Assembly: GCA_041659565.1 (NCBI GenBank)
Contig: JBAZXZ010000001.1
Coordinates: 124,001 to 188,000 of the forward strand
DNA from: Altimarinus sp041659565
Lineage (GTDB): Bacteria > Patescibacteriota > Gracilibacteria > BD1-5 > UBA6164
Reading direction: 5' to 3'
DNA length: 64,000 nucleotides
Shown: positions 63,703-64,000 of the stretch, piece by piece
How the letters are laid out: each line of letters opens with the position of its first letter
How positions within the stretch are numbered: position 1 is the first letter of the stretch
The notes under the pieces: generated by a model
Told to the model about the DNA's origin: nothing
The model's input: only the letters and a program-made list of their open reading frames with translations
Databases searched by the model: none
Translations under genes and position numbers: made by a program

Positions 63703-64000
63703 TTAAGATTTATTTTGATTTATTTTTTGTTTTCTTGAAAACAATTTCATTAATTCTTGATTATTATTTATCAATGTTCTCAATAAAATTAGACTTGCCT
63801 CTTTTTCATCAGACCAAACTCATTGATCAAAATCAACACAACTTAATTGCATACTATTTGGATCTACAAGTAAATTTGGAGTCTTAAAAAAATCATATTC
63901 TAAAATATTTGATAAATCATTACTTTTACTCAATATATCTGGATTGGTTTCAGCAAATTTTGATAAACCTCCTAAATCAAGTTTTCAATCTAATTGAGAG
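63703..64000 (-). CDS. Unrecognised protein, C-terminal part
   Basis: The last ~98 residues of a protein whose start is beyond the window. It reads DLGGLSKFAETNPDILSKSN, then DFFKTPNLLVDPNSMQLSCV and a C-terminal helical end NQELMKLFSRKQKINQNKS. There is a charged, mostly helical pattern with one Cys and no membrane segment. No family can be named from the fragment. Confidence 0.5.

Noticed and set aside
1..64000. tRNA genes, in particular tRNA-Gly(UCA), and rRNA
   Set aside because: I found no cloverleaf with a TTC loop or acceptor stem that I could support by eye; a tRNA scan would settle it.

Overview
The window is AT-rich bacterial DNA from an organism that reads UGA as glycine (genetic code 25). 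Under the standard code almost every gene breaks into pieces. With TGA read as Gly, more than 50 long frames open, and the TGA codons fall on invariant glycines: the GxxGxxG loop of aspartate-semialdehyde dehydrogenase, the GIGGIG start of MurC, the Nudix box, the P-loops of PilB and FtsK, the HGG motif of Lgt and the SPDGKSF blades of a beta-propeller. This points to the candidate phyla Absconditabacteria (SR1) or Gracilibacteria (BD1-5/GN02). The sequence alone does not decide between them. I saw no tRNA, rRNA, CRISPR array or transposase gene.

Layout. 1-5.8 kb: MazG-like pyrophosphohydrolases, a PH-domain membrane protein, a YvlD-type membrane protein, a decayed RhuM gene, and ftsK. 5.8-13.6 kb: a minus-strand lysine/diaminopimelate cluster (lysC, asd, a PLP aminotransferase, dapB, dapA, lysA) with three small unknown genes inserted. 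13.7-22.7 kb: an M23 peptidase, lgt plus a rhomboid protease, topA, and an SLH/calcium-repeat surface protein. 22.7-28.8 kb: an RND efflux pump, its adaptor and a TetR regulator with an apparent operator. 28.9-33.7 kb: an AI-2E-type permease, a metallo-beta-lactamase-fold hydrolase, an unknown 342-residue protein and lysS. 33.7-40.8 kb: an LPQTG-anchored protein, a pilin-like protein, a flippase, a TPR protein, galU and a Nif3-like protein. 40.9-49.9 kb: a repeat solenoid, pyrG, an M24 peptidase, murC, recJ, a Nudix hydrolase and a toxin-antitoxin pair. 50-55.4 kb: an MgtC/DUF4010 protein, an HI0933-type flavoprotein, a pilus-like protein and pilB. 55.4-59.1 kb: a glycyl-tRNA synthetase operon headed by a T-box leader. 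59.1-64 kb: a second, broken toxin-antitoxin pair, a beta-propeller protein, htpX and a polymerase-less PolA-type exonuclease.

Transcription signals are unusually easy to read. Several promoters have the form TTGACA-N16/17-TATATT, and long A/T-flanked hairpins close most units, often serving two convergent genes. Shine-Dalgarno sequences are mostly not evident.

Two things stand out. First, the glycyl-tRNA synthetase operon carries a compact T-box leader with a glycine codon (GGA) in its stem I loop; it would sense glycyl-tRNA charging in a cell that has added a fifth glycine codon. Second, families of palindromic repeats sit between genes and also, in frame, inside at least four genes (RND pump, murC, the exonuclease and the HI0933 flavoprotein), much like Rickettsia palindromic elements.
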